Of a stretch of DNA of 64,000 nt, positions 1 through 12,200 are shown in pieces. This DNA comes from Amblyomma americanum. Lineage: Eukaryota; Arthropoda; Arachnida; Ixodida; Ixodidae. The stretch lies in contig NW_027526486.1 in the NCBI RefSeq assembly GCF_052857255.1, forward strand, positions 1,240,001 through 1,304,000. Direction: 5' to 3'. Both the position numbers and the translations under genes were made by a program. Position 1 is the stretch's first letter. Each line of letters opens with the position of its first letter. The notes below the pieces were generated by a model. That model saw only the letters and a program-made list of their open reading frames with translations, ran no database searches and was not told the origin of the DNA.

Positions 1-93
1 TTGTAACATCGATACTCGTGAATCATGCTAGTTTCGATCTAAAACGATGTATCCCGTTGTTTTGAGCCGGAATACAAGTTTTCGCGCAGTTCT

Positions 94-120
94 GAGAGAA
101 AAAGTTTACACCTTTTTCTC
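94..120 (+). repeat. Conserved short inverted repeat inside each monomer (first instance)
   Basis: In unit positions 94-120 the arm GAGAGAAA (or GAGAAAAAG) faces TTTCTCTC (or CTTTTTCTC). In this first monomer the CCTTTTTCTCG form gives a perfect 9 bp dyad, GAGAAAAAG / CTTTTTCTC, around a 7-base loop TTTACAC. The commoner CCTTTCTCTCG form gives an 8 bp dyad, GAGAGAAA / TTTCTCTC, with an 11-base loop. Most monomers have one or the other. Confidence 0.75.
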
Positions 121-823
121 GTCTACTCTTCGACGACTTGTAAAATCGATGCTCGTGAATCTTGCTAGTTTCGATCTAAAACGATGTATCCCGTTGTTTT
201 GAGCCGGAATACAAGTTTTCGCGCAGTTCTGAGAGAAAACGTTTACACCTTTCTCTCGTGTACTCTTCGACGACTTGCAAAATCGATACTCGAGAATCAT
301 GCTAGTTTCGATCTAAAACAATGTATCCCGTTGTTTTGAGCCGGAATACAAATTTTCGCGCAGTTCTGAGAGAAAAAGTTTACACCTTTCTCTCGTCTAC
401 TTTTCGAGGACTTGTAAAATCGATTCTCGTGAATCTTGCTAGTTTTGACCTAAAACGATGTATCCCGTTTTTTTGATTCGGTATACAAGTTTTCGCGCAG
501 TTCTGAGAGAAAAAGTTTACACCTTTCTCTCGTGTACTCTTCGACGACTTGTAACATCGATACTCGTGAATCATGCTAGTTTCGATCTAAAACGATGTAT
601 CCCGTTGTTTTGAGCCGGAATACAAGTTTTCGCGCAGTTCTGAGAGAAAACGTTTACACCTTTCTCTCGTCTACTCTTCGACGACTTGTAAAATCGATGC
701 TCGTGAATCTTGCTAGTTTCGATCTAAAACGATGTATCCCGTTGTTTTGAGCCGGAATACAAGTTTTCGCGCAGTTCTGAGAGAAAAAGTTTACACCTTT
801 CTCTCGTGTACTCTTCGACGACT

Positions 824-830
824 TATAAAA
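824..830 (+). other. TATAAAA in a monomer subtype (first of about 23)
   Basis: A G-to-A change at unit position 3 turns TTGTAAAATC into TTATAAAATC, which reads TATAAAA. Other instances begin near 1,918, 3,426, 4,385, 5,069, 6,577, 7,261, 9,317, 9,590, 11,366, 11,648, 14,521, 15,481, 15,757, 17,537, 17,812, 33,176, 50,006, 51,104, 53,159, 53,845, 56,311 and 57,957. I list it as a sequence class. No promoter activity is claimed. Confidence 0.6.
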
Positions 831-2124
831 TCGATGCTCGTGAATCTTGCTAGTTTCAATTTAAAACGATGTATCCCGTTGTTTTGAGCCGGAATACAAG
901 TTTTCGCGCAGTTCTGAGAGAAAAAGTTTACACCTTTCTCTCGTCTACTCTTCGACGACTTGTAAAATCAATGCTCGTGAATCTTGCTAGTTTCGATCTA
1001 CAACGATGTATCCCGTTGTTTTGAGCTGGAATAGAAGTTTTCGCGCAGTTCTGAGAGAAAAAGTTTACACCTTTCTCTCGTGTACTCTTCGACGACTTGT
1101 AACATCGATACTCGTGAATCATGCTAGTTTCGATCTAAAACGATGTATCCCGTTGTTTTGAGCCGGAATACAAGTTTTCGCGCAGTTCTGAGAGAAAAAG
1201 TTTACACCTTTTTCTCGTCTACTCTTCGACGACTTGTAAAATCGATGCTCGTGAATCTTGCTAGTTTCGATCTAAAACGATGTATCCCGTTGTTTTGAGC
1301 CGGAATACAAGTTTTCGCGCAGTTCTGAGAGAAAACGTTTACACCTTTCTCTCGTGTACTCTTCGACGACTTGCAAAATCGATACTCGAGAATCATGCTA
1401 GTTTCGATCTAAAACAATGTATCCCGTTGTTTTGAGCCGGAATACAAATTTTCGCGCAGTTCTGAGAGAAAAAGTTTACACCTTTCTCTCGTCTACTTTT
1501 CGAGGACTTGTAAAATCGATTCTCGTGAATCTTGCTAGTTTTGACCTAAAACGATGTATCCCGTTTTTTTGATTCGGTATACAAGTTTTCGCGCAGTTCT
1601 GAGAGAAAAAGTTTACACCTTTCTCTCGTCTGCTCTTCGAAGACTTGTAAAATCGATGCTAGTGAATCTTGCTAGTTACGATCTAAAACGATGTATCCCG
1701 TTGTTTTGAGCCGGAATACAAGTTTTCGCGCAGTTTTGAGAGAAAAAGTTTACACCTTTCTGTCGTGTACTCTTCGACGACTTGTAAAATCGATGCTCGT
1801 GAATCTTGCTAGTTTCGATCTAAAACGATGTATCCCGTTGTTTTGAGCCGGAATACAAGTTTTCGCGCAGTTCTGAGAGAAAAAGTTTACACCTTTCTCT
1901 CGTGTACTCTTCGACGACTTATAAAATCGATGCTCGTGAATCTTGCTAGTTTCAATTTAAAACGATGTATCCCGTTGTTTTGAGCCGGAATACAAGTTTT
2001 CGCGCAGTTCTGAGAGAAAAAGTTTACACCTTTCTCTCGTCTACTCTTCGACGACTTGTAAAATCAATGCTCGTGAATCTTGCTAGTTTCGATCTACAAC
2101 GATGTATCCCGTTGTTTTGAGCTG

Positions 2125-4056
2125 GAATAGAAGTTTTCGCGCAGTTCTGAGAGAAAAAGTTTACACCTTTCTCTCGTGTACTCTTCGACGACTTGTAACA
2201 TCGATACTCGTGAATCATGCTAGTTTCGATCTAAAACGATGTATCCCGTTGTTTTGAGCCGGAATACAAGTTTTCGCGCAGTTCTGAGAGAAAAAGTTTA
2301 CACCTTTTTCTCGTCTACTCTTCGACGACTTGTAAAATCGATGCTCGTGAATCTTGCTAGTTTCGATCTAAAACGATGTATCCCGTTGTTTTGAGCCGGA
2401 ATACAAGTTTTCGCGCAGTTCTGAGAGAAAACGTTTACACCTTTCTCTCGTGTACTCTTCGACGACTTGCAAAATCGATACTCGAGAATCATGCTAGTTT
2501 CGATCTAAAACAATGTATCCCGTTGTTTTGAGCCGGAATACAAATTTTCGCGCAGTTCTGAGAGAAAAAGTTTACACCTTTCTCTCGTCTACTTTTCGAG
2601 GACTTGTAAAATCGATTCTCGTGAATCTTGCTAGTTTTGACCTAAAACGATGTATCCCGTTTTTTTGATTCGGTATACAAGTTTTCGCGCAGTTCTGAGA
2701 GAAAAAGTTTACACCTTTCTCTCGTCTGCTCTTCGAAGACTTGTAAAATCGATGCTAGTGAATCTTGCTAGTTACGATCTAAAACGATGTATCCCGTTGT
2801 TTTGAGCCGGAATACAAGTTTTCGCGCAGTTTTGAGAGAAAAAGTTTACACCTTTCTGTCGTGTACTCTTCGACGACTTGTAAAATCGATGCTCGTGAAT
2901 CTTGCTAGTTTCGATCTAAAACGATGTATCCCGTTGTTTTGAGCCGGAATACAAGTTTTCGTGCAGTTCTGAGAGAAAAAGTTTACACCTTTCTCTCGTG
3001 TACTTTTCGACGACTTGTAAAATCGATGCTCGTGAATCTTGCTACTTTCGATCTAAAACGATGTATCCCGTTGTTTTGAGCCGGAATACAAGTTTTCGCG
3101 CAGTTCTGAGAGAAAAAGTTTACACCTTTCTCTCGTGTACTCTTCGACGACTTGTAACATCAATACTCGTGAATTATGCTAGTTTCGATCTAAAACGATG
3201 TATCCCGTTGTTTTGAGCCGGAATACAAGTTTTCGCGCAGTTCTGAGAGAAAACGTTTACACCTTTCTCTCGTCTACTCTTCGACGACTTGTAAAATCGA
3301 TGCTCGTGAATCTTGCTAGTTTCGATCTAAAACGATGTATCCCGTTGTTTTGAGCCGGAATACAAGTTTTCGCGCAGTTCTGGGAGAAAAAGTTTACACC
3401 TTTCTCTCGTCTACTCTTCGACGACTTATAAAATCGATGCTCGTGAATCTTGCTAGTTTCAATTTAAAACGATGTATCCCGTTGTTTTGAGCCGGAATAC
3501 ATGTTTTCGCGCAGTTCTGAGAGAAAAAGTTTGCACCTTTCTCTCGTCTACTCTTCGACGACTTGTAAAATCAATGCTCGTGAATCTTGCTAGTTTCGAT
3601 CTACAACGATGTATCCCGTTGTTTTGAGCTGGAATAGAAGTTTTCGCGCAGTTCTGAGAGAAAAAGTTTACACCTTTCTCTCGTCTACTTTTCGAGGACT
3701 TGTAAAATCGATTCTCGTGAATCTTGCTATTTTTGACCTAAAACGATGTATCCCGTTTTTTTGAGCCGGTATACAAGTTTTCGCGCAGTTCTGGGAGAAA
3801 AAGTTTACACCTTTCTCTCGTCTGCTCTTCGAAGACTTGTAAAATCGATGCTCGTGAATCTTGCTAGTTTCGATCTAAAACGATGTATCCCGTTGTTTTG
3901 AGCCGGAATACAAGTTTTCGCGCAGTTTTGAGAGAAAAAGTTTACACCTTTCTGTCGTGTACTCTTCGACGACTTGTAAAATCGATGCTCGTGAATCTTG
4001 CTAGTTTCGATCTAAAACGATGTATCCCGTTGTTTTGAGCCGGAATACAAGTTTTC
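2125..4056 (+). repeat. 1.93 kb segment copied at 13,222-15,152 (offset 11,097 = 81 x 137)
   Basis: This segment shares an ordered run of rare variants with 13.2-15.2 kb: CTTGCTACTTTCG then CATCAATACTCGTGAATTATG, a unit with GAATACATGTTTTCG, a CTGGGAG unit near 3,790, and CTTGCTATTTTTGACC. The differences I noticed are few. For example CGACGACTT near 3,011 is CGACAACTT near 14,108, and CTGGGAG near 3,382 is CTGAGAG in the copy. The left end overlaps the third copy of the 8-mer and the right end lies where GTTTTCGTGCAG replaces GTTTTCGCGCAG. Confidence 0.82.
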
Positions 4057-6131
4057 GTGCAGTTCTGAGAGAAAAAGTTTACACCTTTCTCTCGTCTACT
4101 CTTCGACGACTTGTAAAATCGATGCTCGTGAATCTTGCTACTTTCGATCTAAAACGATGTATCCCGTTGTTTTGAGCCGGAATACAAGTTTTCGCGCAGT
4201 TCTGAGAGAAAAAGTTTACACCTTTCTCTCGTGTACTCTTCGACGACTTGTAAAATCGATGCTCGTGAATCATGCTAGTTTCGATCTAAAACGATGTATC
4301 CCGTTGTTTTGAGCCGGAATACAAGTTTTCGCGCAGTTCTGAGAGAAAAAGTTTACACCTTTCTCTCGTCTACTCTTCGACGACTTATAAAATCGATGCT
4401 CGTGAATCTTGCTAGTTTCAATTTAAAACGATGTATCCCGTTGTTTTGAGCCGGAATACAAGTTTTCGCGCAGTTCTGAGAGAAAAAGTTTGCACCTTTC
4501 TCTCGTCTACTCTTCGACGACTTGTAAAATCAATGCTCGTGAATCTTGCTAGTTTCGATCTACAACGATGTATCCCGTTGTTTTGAGCTGGAATAGAAGT
4601 TTTCGCGCAGTTCTGAGAGAAAAAGTTTACTCCTTTCTCTCGTCTACTTTTCGAGGACTTGTAAAATCGATTCTCGTGAATCTTGCTAGTTTTGACCTAA
4701 AACGATGTATCCCGTTGTTTTGAGCCGGTATACAAGTTTTCGCGCAGTTCTGAGAGAAAAAGTTTACACCTTTCTCTCGTGTACTCTTCGACGACTTGTA
4801 ACATCGATACTCGTGAATCATGCTAGTTTCGATCTAAAACGATGTATCCCGTTGTTTTGAGCCGGAATACAAGTTTTCGCGCAGTTCTGAGAGAAAACGT
4901 TTACACCTTTCTCTCGTCTACTCTTCGACGACTTGTAAAATCGATGCTCGTGAATCTTGCTAGTTTCGATCTAAAACGATGTATCCCGTTGTTTTGAGCC
5001 GGAATACAAGTTTTCGCGCAGTTCTGAGAGAAAAAGTTTACACCTTTCTCTCGTGTACTCTTCGACGACTTATAAAATCGATGCTCGTGAATCTTGCTAG
5101 TTTCAATTTAAAACGATGTATCCCGTTGTTTTGAGCCGGAATACAAGTTTTCGCGCAGTTCTGAGAGAAAAAGTTTACACCTTTCTCTCGTCTACTCTTC
5201 GACGACTTGTAAAATCAATGCTCGTGAATCTTGCTAGTTTCGATCTACAACGATGTATCCCGTTGTTTTGAGCTGGAATAGAAGTTTTCGCGCAGTTCTG
5301 AGAGAAAAAGTTTACACCTTTCTCTCGTCTACTTTTCGAGGACTTGTAAAATCGATTCTCGTGAATCTTGCTAGTTCTGACCTAAAACGATGTATCCCGT
5401 TTTTTTGAGCCGGTATACAAGTTTTCGCGCAGTTCTGAGAGAAAAAGTTTACACCTTTCTCTCGTCTGCTCTTCGAAGACTTGTAAAATCGATGCTCGTG
5501 AATCTTGCTAGTTTCGATCTAAAACGATGTATCCCGTTGTTTTGAGCCGGAATACAAGTTTTCGCGCAGTTTTGAGAGAAAAAGTTTACACCTTTCTGTC
5601 GTGTACTCTTCGACGACTTGTAAAATCGATGCTCGTGAATCTTGCTAGTTTCGATCTAAAACAATGTATCCCGTTGTTTTGAGCCAGAATACAAGTTTTC
5701 GCGCAGTTCTGAGAGAAAAAGTTTACACCTTTTTCTCGTCTACTCTTCGAAGACTTGTAAAATCGATGCCCGTGAATCTTGCTAGTTTCGATTTAAAACG
5801 ATGTATCCCGTTGTTTTGAGCCGGAATACAAGTTTTCGCGCAGTTCTGAGAGAAAAAGTTTACACCTTTCTCTCGTGTACTCTTCGACGACTTGTAACAT
5901 CGATACTCGTGAATCATGCTAGTTTCGATCTAAAACGATGTATCCCGTTGTTTTGAGCCGGAATACAAGTTTTCGCGCAGTTCTGAGAGAAAACGTTTAC
6001 ACCTTTTTCTCGTCTACTCTTCGACGACTTGTAAAATCGATGCTCGTGAATCTTGCTAGTTTCGATCTAAAACGATGTATCCCGTTGTTTTGAGCCGGAA
6101 TACAAGTTTTCGCGCAGTTCTGAGAGAAAAC
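3940..6131 (+). repeat. 16-monomer higher-order unit, copy 1 (period 2,192 bp)
   Basis: This is the first of two adjacent near-identical 2,192 bp units. Markers that recur exactly 2,192 bp later include TTTACTCC (near 4,630), GTTCTGACC (near 5,374), AAAACAATG (near 5,646) and GAGCCAGAAT (near 5,690). The unit includes two TATAAAA-type monomers (near 4,386 and 5,070). It overlaps the end of the 2,125-4,056 segment, so the 16-mer was assembled partly from monomer types already in the 8-mer. Confidence 0.88.
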
Positions 6132-8323
6132 GTTTACACCTTTCTGTCGTGTACTCTTCGACGACTTGTAAAATCGATGCTCGTGAATCTTGCTAGTTTC
6201 GATCTAAAACGATGTATCCCGTTGTTTTGAGCCGGAATACAAGTTTTCGTGCAGTTCTGAGAGAAAAAGTTTACACCTTTCTCTCGTCTACTCTTCGACG
6301 ACTTGTAAAATCGATGCTCGTGAATCTTGCTACTTTCGATCTAAAACGATGTATCCCGTTGTTTTGAGCCGGAATACAAGTTTTCGCGCAGTTCTGAGAG
6401 AAAAAGTTTACACCTTTCTCTCGTGTACTCTTCGACGACTTGTAAAATCGATGCTCGTGAATCATGCTAGTTTCGATCTAAAACGATGTATCCCGTTGTT
6501 TTGAGCCGGAATACAAGTTTTCGCGCAGTTCTGAGAGAAAAAGTTTACACCTTTCTCTCGTCTACTCTTCGACGACTTATAAAATCGATGCTCGTGAATC
6601 TTGCTAGTTTCAATTTAAAACGATGTATCCCGTTGTTTTGAGCCGGAATACAAGTTTTCGCGCAGTTCTGAGAGAAAAAGTTTGCACCTTTCTCTCGTCT
6701 ACTCTTCGACGACTTGTAAAATCAATGCTCGTGAATCTTGCTAGTTTCGATCTACAACGATGTATCCCGTTGTTTTGAGCTGGAATAGAAGTTTTCGCGC
6801 AGTTCTGAGAGAAAAAGTTTACTCCTTTCTCTCGTCTACTTTTCGAGGACTTGTAAAATCGATTCTCGTGAATCTTGCTAGTTTTGACCTAAAACGATGT
6901 ATCCCGTTGTTTTGAGCCGGTATACAAGTTTTCGCGCAGTTCTGAGAGAAAAAGTTTACACCTTTCTCTCGTGTACTCTTCGACGACTTGTAACATCGAT
7001 ACTCGTGAATCATGCTAGTTTCGATCTAAAACGATGTATCCCGTTGTTTTGAGCCGGAATACAAGTTTTCGCGCAGTTCTGAGAGAAAACGTTTACACCT
7101 TTCTCTCGTCTACTCTTCGACGACTTGTAAAATCGATGCTCGTGAATCTTGCTAGTTTCGATCTAAAACGATGTATCCCGTTGTTTTGAGCCGGAATACA
7201 AGTTTTCGCGCAGTTCTGAGAGAAAAAGTTTACACCTTTCTCTCGTGTACTCTTCGACGACTTATAAAATCGATGCTCGTGAATCTTGCTAGTTTCAATT
7301 TAAAACGATGTATCCCGTTGTTTTGAGCCGGAATACAAGTTTTCGCGCAGTTCTGAGAGAAAAAGTTTACACCTTTCTCTCGTCTACTCTTCGACGACTT
7401 GTAAAATCAATGCTCGTGAATCTTGCTAGTTTCGATCTACAACGATGTATCCCGTTGTTTTGAGCTGGAATAGAAGTTTTCGCGCAGTTCTGAGAGAAAA
7501 AGTTTACACCTTTCTCTCGTCTACTTTTCGAGGACTTGTAAAATCGATTCTCGTGAATCTTGCTAGTTCTGACCTAAAACGATGTATCCCGTTTTTTTGA
7601 GCCGGTATACAAGTTTTCGCGCAGTTCTGAGAGAAAAAGTTTACACCTTTCTCTCGTCTGCTCTTCGAAGACTTGTAAAATCGATGCTCGTGAATCTTGC
7701 TAGTTTCGATCTAAAACGATGTATCCCGTTGTTTTGAGCCGGAATACAAGTTTTCGCGCAGTTTTGAGAGAAAAAGTTTACACCTTTCTGTCGTGTACTC
7801 TTCGACGACTTGTAAAATCGATGCTCGTGAATCTTGCTAGTTTCGATCTAAAACAATGTATCCCGTTGTTTTGAGCCAGAATACAAGTTTTCGCGCAGTT
7901 CTGAGAGAAAAAGTTTACACCTTTTTCTCGTCTACTCTTCGAAGACTTGTAAAATCGATGCCCGTGAATCTTGCTAGTTTCGATTTAAAACGATGTATCC
8001 CGTTGTTTTGAGCCGGAATACAAGTTTTCGCGCAGTTCTGAGAGAAAAAGTTTACACCTTTCTCTCGTGTACTCTTCGACGACTTGTAACATCGATACTC
8101 GTGAATCATGCTAGTTTCGATCTAAAACGATGTATCCCGTTGTTTTGAGCCGGAATACAAGTTTTCGCGCAGTTCTGAGAGAAAACGTTTACACCTTTTT
8201 CTCGTCTACTCTTCGACGACTTGTAAAATCGATGCTCGTGAATCTTGCTAGTTTCGATCTAAAACGATGTATCCCGTTGTTTTGAGCCGGAATACAAGTT
8301 TTCGCGCAGTTCTGAGAGAAAAC
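6132..8323 (+). repeat. 16-monomer higher-order unit, copy 2 (period 2,192 bp)
   Basis: This is the tandem copy of 3,940-6,131, with the same order of diagnostic monomers: TTTACTCC near 6,822, GTTCTGACC near 7,566, AAAACAATG near 7,838. Over the lines I compared I saw no difference until the right end near 8,335, where CTGTCG in copy 1 is CTCTCG here. The very high identity implies a recent duplication, or recent gene-conversion-like homogenisation. Confidence 0.88.
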
Positions 8324-9202
8324 GTTTACACCTTTCTCTCGTGTACTCTTCGACGACTTGCAAAATCGATACTCGAGAATCATGCTAGTTTCGATCTAAA
8401 ACAATGTATCCCGTTGTTTTGAGCCGGAATACAAATTTTCGCGCAGTTCTGAGAGAAAAAGTTTACACCTTTCTCTCGTCTACTTTTCGAGGACTTGTAA
8501 AATCGATTCTCGTGAATCTTGCTAGTTTTGACCTAAAACGATGTATCCCGTTTTTTTGATTCGGTATACAAGTTTTCGCGCAGTTCTGAGAGAAAAAGTT
8601 TACACCTTTCTCTCGTCTGCTCTTCGAAGACTTGTAAAATCGATGCTAGTGAATCTTGCTAGTTACGATCTAAAACGATGTATCCCGTTGTTTTGAGCCG
8701 GAATACAAGTTTTCGCGCAGTTTTGAGAGAAAAAGTTTACACCTTTCTGTCGTGTACTCTTCGACGACTTGTAAAATCGATGCTCGTGAATCTTGCTAGT
8801 TTCGATCTAAAACGATGTATCCCGTTGTTTTGAGCCGGAATACAAGTTTTCGTGCAGTTCTGAGAGAAAAAGTTTACACCTTTCTCTCGTGTACTTTTCG
8901 ACGACTTGTAAAATCGATGCTCGTGAATCTTGCTACTTTCGATCTAAAACGATGTATCCCGTTGTTTTGAGCCGGAATACAAGTTTTCGCGCAGTTCTGA
9001 GAGAAAAAGTTTACACCTTTCTCTCGTGTACTCTTCGACGACTTGTAACATCAATACTCGTGAATTATGCTAGTTTCGATCTAAAACGATGTATCCCGTT
9101 GTTTTGAGCCGGAATACAAGTTTTCGCGCAGTTCTGAGAGAAAACGTTTACACCTTTCTCTCGTCTACTCTTCGACGACTTGTAAAATCGATGCTCGTGA
9201 AT
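8185..9202 (+). repeat. 1.0 kb segment copied from the 2,294-3,311 type (offset 5,891 = 43 x 137)
   Basis: Monomers here repeat the ordered marks of 2.29-3.31 kb: CCTTTTTCTCG, TTGCAAAATC with CTCGAG, GATTCGGTATAC, GATGCTAGTG with GTTACGATC, CTGTCG, CTACTTTCG, and CATCAATACTCGTGAATTATG. The match stops near 9,203, where GAATCATGC replaces GAATCTTGC. A third version lies at 13.4-14.4 kb. Confidence 0.85.
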
Positions 9203-12200
9203 CATGCTAGTTTCGATCTAAAACGATGTATCCCGTTGTTTTGAGCCGGAATACAAGTTTTCGCGCAGTTCTGAGAGAAAAAGTTTACACCTTTCTCTCG
9301 TCTACTCTTCGACGACTTATAAAATCGATGCTCGTGAATCTTGCTAGTTTCAATTTAAAACGATGTATCCCGTTGTTTTGAGCCGGAATACAAGTTTTCG
9401 CGCAGTTCTGAGAGAAAAAGTTTGCACCTTTCTCTCGTCTACTCTTCGACGACTTGTAAAATCAATGCTCGTGAATCTTGCTTGTTTCGATCTACAACGA
9501 TGTATCCCGTTGTTTTGAGCTGGAATAGAAGTTTTCGCGCAGATCTCAGAGAAAAAGTTCACACCTTTCTCTCGTCTACTCTTCGACGACTTATAAAATC
9601 GATGCTCGTGAATCTTGCTAGTTTCAATTTAAAACGATGTATCCCGTTGTTTTGAGCCGGAATACAAGTTTTCGCGCAGTTCTGAGAGAAAAAGTTTACA
9701 CCTTTCTCTCGTTTACTCTTCGACGACTTGTAAAATCAATGCTCGTGAATCTTGCTAGTTTCGATCTACAACGATGTATCCCGTTGTTTTGAGCTGGAAT
9801 AGAAGTTTTCGCGCAGTTCTGAGAGAAAAAGTTTACACCTTTCTCTCGTCTACTTTTCGAGGACTTGTAAAATCGATTCTCGTGAATCTTGCTAGTTCTG
9901 ACCTAAAACGATGTATCCCGTTTTTTTGAGCCGGTATACAAGTTTTCGCGCAGTTTTGAGAGAAAAAGTTTACACCTTTCTGTCGTGTACTCTTCGACGA
10001 CTTGTAAAATCGATGCTCGTGAATCTTGCTAGTTTCGATCTAAAACGATGTATCCCGTTGTTTTGAGCCAGAATACAAGTTTTCGCGCAGTTCTGAGAGA
10101 AAAAGTTTACACCTTTTTCTCGTCTACTCTTCGAAGACTTGTAAAATCGATGCCCGTGAATCTTGCTAGTTTCGATATAAAACGATGTATCCCGTTGTTT
10201 TGAGCCGGAATACAAGTTTTCGCGCAGTTCTGAGAGAAAAAGTTTACACCTTTCTCTCGTGTACTCTTCGACGACTTGTAACATCGATACTCGTGAATCA
10301 TGCTAGTTTCGATCTAAAACGATGTATCCCGTTGTTTTGAGCCGGAATACAAGTTTTCGCGCAGTTCTGAGAGAAAACGTTTACACCTTTCTCTCGTCTA
10401 CTCTTCGACGACTTGTAAAATCAATGCTCGTGAATCTTGCTAGTTTCGATCTACAACGATGTATCCCGTTGTTTTGAGCTGGAATAGAAGTTTTCGCGCA
10501 GTTCTGAGAGAAAAAGTTTACACCTTTCTCTCGTCTACTTTTCGAGGACTCGTAAAATCGATTCTCGTGAATCTTGCTAGTTTTGACCTAAAACGATGTA
10601 TCCCGTTTTTTTGAGCCGGTATACAAGTTTTCGCGCAGTTCTGAGAGAAAAAGTTTACACCTTTCTCTCGTCTGCTCTTCGAAGACTTGTAAAATCGATG
10701 CTCGTGAATCTTGCTAGTTTCGATCTAAAACGATGTATCCCGTTGTTTTGAGCCGGAATACAAGTTTTCGCGCAGTTTTGAGAGAAAAAGTTTACACCTT
10801 TCTGTCGTGTACTCTTCGACGACTTGTAAAATCGATGCTCGTGAATCTTGCTAGTTTCGATCTAAAACGATGTATCCCGTTGTTTTGAGCCGGAATACAA
10901 GTTTTCGTGCAGTTCTGAGAGAAAAAGTTTACACCTTTCTCTTGTCTACTCTTCGACGACTTGTAAAATCGATGCTCGTGAATCTTGCTACTTTCGATCT
11001 AAAACGATGTATCCCGTTGTTTTGAGCCGGAATACAAGTTTTCGCGCAGTTCTGAGAGAAAAAGTTTACACCTTTCTCTCGTGTACTCTTCGACGACTTG
11101 TAAAATCGATACTCGAGAATCATGCTAGTTTCGATCTAAAACGATGTATCCCGTTGTTTTGAGCCGGAATACAAGTTTTCGCGCCGTTCTGAGAGAAAAA
11201 AGTTTACACCTTTCTCTCGTGTACTCTTCGACGACTTGTAAAATCGATGCTCGTGAATCATGCTAGTTTCGATCTAAAACGATGTATCCCGTTGTTTTGA
11301 GCCGGAATACAAGTTTTCGCGCAGTTCTGAGAGAAAAAGTTTACACCTTTCTCTCGTCTACTCTTCGACGACTTATAAAATCGATGCTCGTGAATCTTGC
11401 TAGTTTCAATTTAAAACGATGTATCCCGTTGTTTTGAGCCGGAATACAAGTTTTCGCGCAGTTCTGAGAGAAAAAGTTTGCACCTTTCTCTCGTCTACTC
11501 TTCGACGACTTGTAAAATCAATGCTCGTGAATCTTGCTAGTTTCGATCTACAACGATGTATCCCGTTGTTTTGAGCTGGAATAGAAGTTTTCGCGCAGAT
11601 CTCAGAGAAAAAGTTCACACCTTTCTCTCGTCTACTCTTCGACGACTTATAAAATCGATGCTCGTGAATCTTGCTAGTTTCAATTTAAAACGATGTATCC
11701 CGTTGTTTTGAGCCGGAATACAAGTTTTCGCGCAGTTCTGAGAGAAAAAGTTTACACCTTTCTCTCGTCTACTCTTCGACGACTTGTAAAATCAATGCTC
11801 GTGAATCTTGCTAGTTTCGATCTACAACGATGTATCCCGTTGTTTTGAGCTGGAATAGAAGTTTTCGCGCAGTTCTGAGAGAAAAAGTTTACACCTTCCT
11901 CTCGTCTACTTTTCGAGGACTTGTAAAATCGATTCTCGTGAATCTTGCTAGTTCTGACCTAAAACGATGTATCCCGTTTTTTTGAGCCGGTATACAAGTT
12001 TTCGCGCAGTTCTGAGAGAAAAAGTTTACACCTTTCTCTCGTCTGCTCTTCGAAGACTTGTAAAATCGTTGCCCGTGAATCTTGCTAGTTTCGACCTAAA
12101 ACGATGTATCCCGTTGTTTTGAGCCGGAATACAAGTTTTCGCGCAGTTTGAGAGAAAAAGTTTACACCTTTCTGTCGTGTACTCTTCGACGACTTGTAAA

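Larger units (their letters stand above)
1..2959 (+). repeat. 8-monomer higher-order repeat, period 1,096 bp, about 2.7 copies
   Basis: Units 1-8 (starting at 1, 138, 275, 412, 549, 686, 823, 960) carry distinct marks. Unit 1 has TAACATCGATACTC and CCTTTTTCTCG. Unit 2 has AAAACGTTT. Unit 3 begins TTGCAAAATC with CTCGAG and ACAATG. Unit 4 has GATTCTCG, TTTTGACC and CGTTTTTTTGATTCGG. Unit 7 begins TTATAAAATC. Unit 8 has ATCAATG, CTACAACG and GCTGGAATAGAAG. The same order restarts at 1,097 and 2,193. Unit 5 differs between copies: the second and third copies (1,645 and 2,741) have GATGCTAGTG and GTTACGATC followed by CTGTCG, whereas the first has the TAACATC type. The third copy diverges from the pattern near 2,960. 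Confidence 0.9.

Noticed and set aside
11..60. 5S rRNA, tRNA or other RNA gene within the monomer
   Set aside because: No 5S internal control region, no A/B boxes and no cloverleaf could be read in the unit on either strand.
51..72. CENP-B box on the minus strand around CAACGGGAT
   Set aside because: The CGGG is present, but the required TTCG at seven bases before it is not; the nearest TTCC is 12 bases away.
106..300. Recurring minus-strand 64-residue open frames (about 70 copies), and the 61-104 residue variants on both strands
   Set aside because: 137 is not a multiple of 3, so each frame crosses into the next monomer out of phase and ends at a fixed stop. The frames follow the repeat, differ by the same variants as the DNA, and have no start-site context, domain or selection signal I can see. 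They are shadows of the satellite.
1..2959. Assembly artefact (collapsed or falsely expanded repeat)
   Set aside because: Not excluded, but each block copy has private variants, which false duplication would not normally give. Ultra-long reads would settle it.
9970..10284. Longest open frame (104 residues, minus strand)
   Set aside because: It is longer only because local variants remove the usual stops. The translated sequence is the same repeat read in two frames.
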